Below are positions 6,695 through 8,168 of a stretch of 8,168 nt of DNA, piece after piece. How positions within the stretch are numbered: position 1 is the stretch's first letter; each line of letters begins with the position of its first letter. The translations under genes and the position numbers were made by a program. This DNA comes from Thermoplasmatota archaeon (GTDB lineage: Archaea > Thermoplasmatota > E2 > JACPAO01 > JAHFTW01), in NCBI GenBank assembly GCA_028289805.1, contig JANQNI010000371.1, positions 1-8,168 of the forward strand, given 5' to 3'. A model generated the notes under the pieces. It had not been told where the DNA came from and made no database searches. It saw nothing but the letters and a program-made list of their open reading frames with translations.

Positions 6695-6707
6695 TCCGTT
6701 TTATAGG
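6695..6707 (+). promoter_or_regulatory. Putative TATA box for the rightward TIM-barrel gene
   Basis: TTTTATAG (6699-6706) is the clearest TATA-like motif in the window. Its centre is about 41 bases before ATG 6743, which predicts a start near 6727-6731 and a leader of about 12-16 bases. No good Shine-Dalgarno motif lies before the ATG. Confidence 0.6.
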
Positions 6708-6723
6708 GGTCCCTCCTTCGCCG

Positions 6724-6738
6724 GCCCCGCTTCGGGGC
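6724..6738 (+). repeat. Short GC hairpin just before the start codon
   Basis: GCCCCG (6724-6729) and CGGGGC (6733-6738) are exact reverse complements around a CTT loop. The hairpin ends 4 bases before ATG 6743. If the transcript starts upstream of 6724 it would fold next to the start codon and limit ribosome access. If transcription starts near 6729, as the TATA box suggests, the RNA hairpin would be incomplete and the repeat could act only in DNA. It could also be chance in GC-rich sequence. Confidence 0.4.
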
Positions 6739-6742
6739 TCCC

Positions 6743-8134
6743 ATGATCCAGTTCGGTCCAGCGGGCATTCCGCTTTCTTGCAAGGGGCGCACGGTGCGCG
6801 ACGGCATCATCTACACGCGCAACCTCGAGCTCGACGCCATGGAGGTGCAGTTCGTCCGCGGCATCCGCATGACGGAGGAGGAGGCGCTCAAGGTCCGCGA
6901 GACCGCTGACGAGGCCGGCGTCGAACTGCACGTCAAGGCGCCGTACTACATCAACCTCGCCGGCGACGAGCGCAACGTCGAGATGTCGGCGCAGAAGATC
7001 CTCGCCACCGGCAAGCTCGCCGACGTCATGGGTGCCGAGACCGTCGTCTTCCACCCCGGCTTCTACGGCGAGCTCGGGAAGGAGGAGACGGCCAGCCGCG
7101 TCGTGCAGAACCTGCGCGACATCCGCAACGTCTTCGTCCGCGAGGGCTGGAAGCCCCGCCTCGGCATGGAGGTCATGGGCAAGCGCAACGTCTTCGGCTC
7201 CCTGGAGGAGGTCCTCGACGTCTGCAACCGCGTCAAGGGCATCGTGCCCGTCATCGACTTCGCCCACATCCACGCCCGCGGCAACGGCATCCTGCAGAAC
7301 CCCGAGGACTTCCTGGGCGTCTTCGAGCGCCTCGCCCCCCTGGGCATCAAGCACCACCTCGTCCACTTCACGGGCATCCACTACGAGAACGGCAACGCCC
7401 GCTACCGCCTGCCCATCAAGAAGGGCGACCTGAAGTTCGAGCCCCTGTGCGACGTGCTGCTGGACCACAACATCAGCGCCACGGTCATCTCCACGAGCCC
7501 CATCCTCGAGCACGACGCGATGTACATGAACATCGTCTTCGACCGCGTCAAGGAGCGCCGCGACGCCCGCATCGCCCGCGAACTGCGCGAGGCGCAAGAG
7601 GCGGAGGAGAAGCGCCGCCGCGACGAGGAGCGCAAGGCGAAGGCCGCCGAGGAGAAGCGCCTCCGGGAAGAGGAGGAGGCCCGCGCCAAGGCCGAGGCCG
7701 CCGCCGAGGCGGAGCGGAGGAAGGCCGAGGAGGAGAAGCGCAAGGCGGAGGAGGCCGCCCGCAAGCGCCCCTGCGAGGCGCTGACCAAGACCCTGGGGCC
7801 GTGCAAGAACCTCGCCCGCGAGAAGGGCAGGTTCTGCCCCCAGCACAAGGGCTGGCGCGGCCACACCCTCGGGGACCTCCCCGAGAACCAGACGCCCGAG
7901 GTCACCCAGAGCGACGACGAGGGCCGCAAGCAGGTCAGCGCCCCGCGCGCCTACGGACCCGACCAGGAGGTCCCGGCCGAGCCCGAGGTCTACAAGCTCT
8001 ACAAGCGCGACGACCGGTACTACTTCTCCAAGACGAAGAAGGACGGCTTCAGCCTCGTCTTCAAGGTCCCCGACGGCAAGGAGGTCGCCTACAACCGCAA
8101 CGGCGTCCCCCTGCTGCGCAACGCGCGGGAGTGA
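6743..8134 (+). CDS. Endonuclease IV-like TIM-barrel protein fused to coiled coil, Cys3-His motif and C-terminal module
   Basis: This 463-residue cytoplasmic protein has four parts. Residues 1-265 form a xylose-isomerase-like TIM barrel of the AP endonuclease (endonuclease IV) family, beginning with the archaeal-type FGPAGIP (4-10). Likely metal ligands are H63 (ELHVKAPYYINL), H104 (VFHPG), E143 (GMEV), D172 and H175 (VIDFAHIH) and H208 (VHFTG). Residues about 268-342 are an alternating Lys/Arg-Glu-Ala coiled coil. Residues 344-368 hold C344, C354, C365 and H368, in the sequence CEALTKTLGPCKNLA...FCPQH, a probable mini zinc site. Residues 416-463 (YKLYKR...VPDGKEVAYNRNGVPLLR) resemble the C-terminus of the divergent gene at 5591-6571. 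The barrel seems to lack the endonuclease IV Asp/His pair and the last Glu ligand, so AP-site cleavage cannot be assumed. The family would suggest DNA repair or a sugar-related activity. The start at ATG 6743 fits both homology and the promoter. Confidence 0.88.
   Translation: MIQFGPAGIPLSCKGRTVRDGIIYTRNLELDAMEVQFVRGIRMTEEEALKVRETADEAGVELHVKAPYYINLAGDERNVEMSAQKILATGKLADVMGAETVVFHPGFYGELGKEETASRVVQNLRDIRNVFVREGWKPRLGMEVMGKRNVFGSLEEVLDVCNRVKGIVPVIDFAHIHARGNGILQNPEDFLGVFERLAPLGIKHHLVHFTGIHYENGNARYRLPIKKGDLKFEPLCDVLLDHNISATVISTSPILEHDAMYMNIVFDRVKERRDARIARELREAQEAEEKRRRDEERKAKAAEEKRLREEEEARAKAEAAAEAERRKAEEEKRKAEEAARKRPCEALTKTLGPCKNLAREKGRFCPQHKGWRGHTLGDLPENQTPEVTQSDDEGRKQVSAPRAYGPDQEVPAEPEVYKLYKRDDRYYFSKTKKDGFSLVFKVPDGKEVAYNRNGVPLLRNARE
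7544..7768 (+). repeat. Charged coiled-coil segment with in-frame 12-base repeats
   Basis: This stretch encodes about 75 residues of almost pure Glu, Lys, Arg and Ala with no proline or glycine, so a long single helix or coiled coil is expected. The 12-mer GAGGAGAAGCGC (EEKR) occurs three times in the same frame at 7604-7615, 7649-7660 and 7730-7741, separated by 15 and 27 codons. This suggests growth by internal duplication or strong codon bias in a repetitive helix. It links the barrel to the zinc motif. Confidence 0.8.
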
Positions 8135-8150
8135 GCGGGGGCGGCGACGC

Positions 8151-8168
8151 GTGGACCTGGAGGAACCC
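8151..8168 (+). CDS. Possible start of a downstream gene (3' truncated)
   Basis: GTG at 8151 opens a frame reading V-D-L-E-E to the window edge, 16 bases after the stop of the barrel gene. A G-rich stretch (8136-8144) could act as a Shine-Dalgarno site. Only five complete codons are visible, so nothing can be said about the product. The close spacing would fit an operon with the barrel gene. Confidence 0.25.

Noticed and set aside
3855..6706. Long rightward open frames across the transporter operon (3855-5705 and 4547-6706)
   Set aside because: Their composition is low-complexity and rich in His, Gln, Asp, Arg or Pro, and they have no domain motifs. The minus strand holds clear MgtE, PhoU and TrkA_C motifs with coupled starts.
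1..8168. tRNA, rRNA, CRISPR arrays, insertion sequences or prophage genes
   Set aside because: No cloverleaf-like segment, regularly spaced repeat, terminal inverted repeat or transposase/integrase motif was found by reading. Base composition and codon use look even across the window, so there is no sign of recent transfer.

Overview
The window is a GC-rich (roughly 70% by eye), very densely coding stretch. It looks archaeal, most likely from a euryarchaeal/Thermoplasmatota-type uncultured lineage. The case rests on four points: a pair of small MgtE-type permeases (COG1824 type) next to a pair of PhoU+TrkA_C proteins (COG3273 type), an arrangement I associate with Euryarchaeota; an endonuclease IV-like TIM-barrel protein with an archaeal-style N-terminus; TATA-like boxes about 27-40 bases before the first gene of each transcription unit; and Shine-Dalgarno sites mainly inside operons. 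The lineage below phylum level cannot be fixed from this sequence.

Positions 1-3188 run rightward. A 5'-truncated, beta-rich protein with one C-terminal membrane anchor (2-667) is followed by a MoxR-family AAA+ ATPase (737-1717). Ten bases later comes a membrane-anchored DUF58/von Willebrand A protein (1728-3188). MoxR+DUF58 is a recurrent pair, thought to act as an ATPase/metal-binding chaperone unit. The anchored beta-sandwich protein beside it may be a surface partner.

Positions 3196-6571 form a compact leftward operon of five genes, read from right to left: an acidic, disordered protein with a small conserved C-terminal module (5591-6571), two MgtE-like half transporters (5012-5575 and 4439-5011), and two PhoU+TrkA_C regulatory proteins (3816-4442 and 3196-3819). 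Three of the four junctions abut or overlap by four bases, so translation is probably coupled. The 2+2 layout suggests a heterodimeric divalent-cation (probably Mg2+) transporter with two matching regulators.

A 171-base divergent promoter region (6572-6742) separates this operon from a rightward gene (6743-8134). That gene encodes a composite protein: an endonuclease IV-like barrel, a long charged coiled coil, a Cys3-His mini zinc motif, and a C-terminal module that resembles the one ending the divergent gene 5591-6571. The shared module and the barrel protein's apparent loss of some metal ligands are the most interesting points. A possible further gene begins at 8151 and runs off the window. 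No RNA genes, mobile elements or CRISPR arrays were seen, and there is no gene-free stretch over 300 bases.
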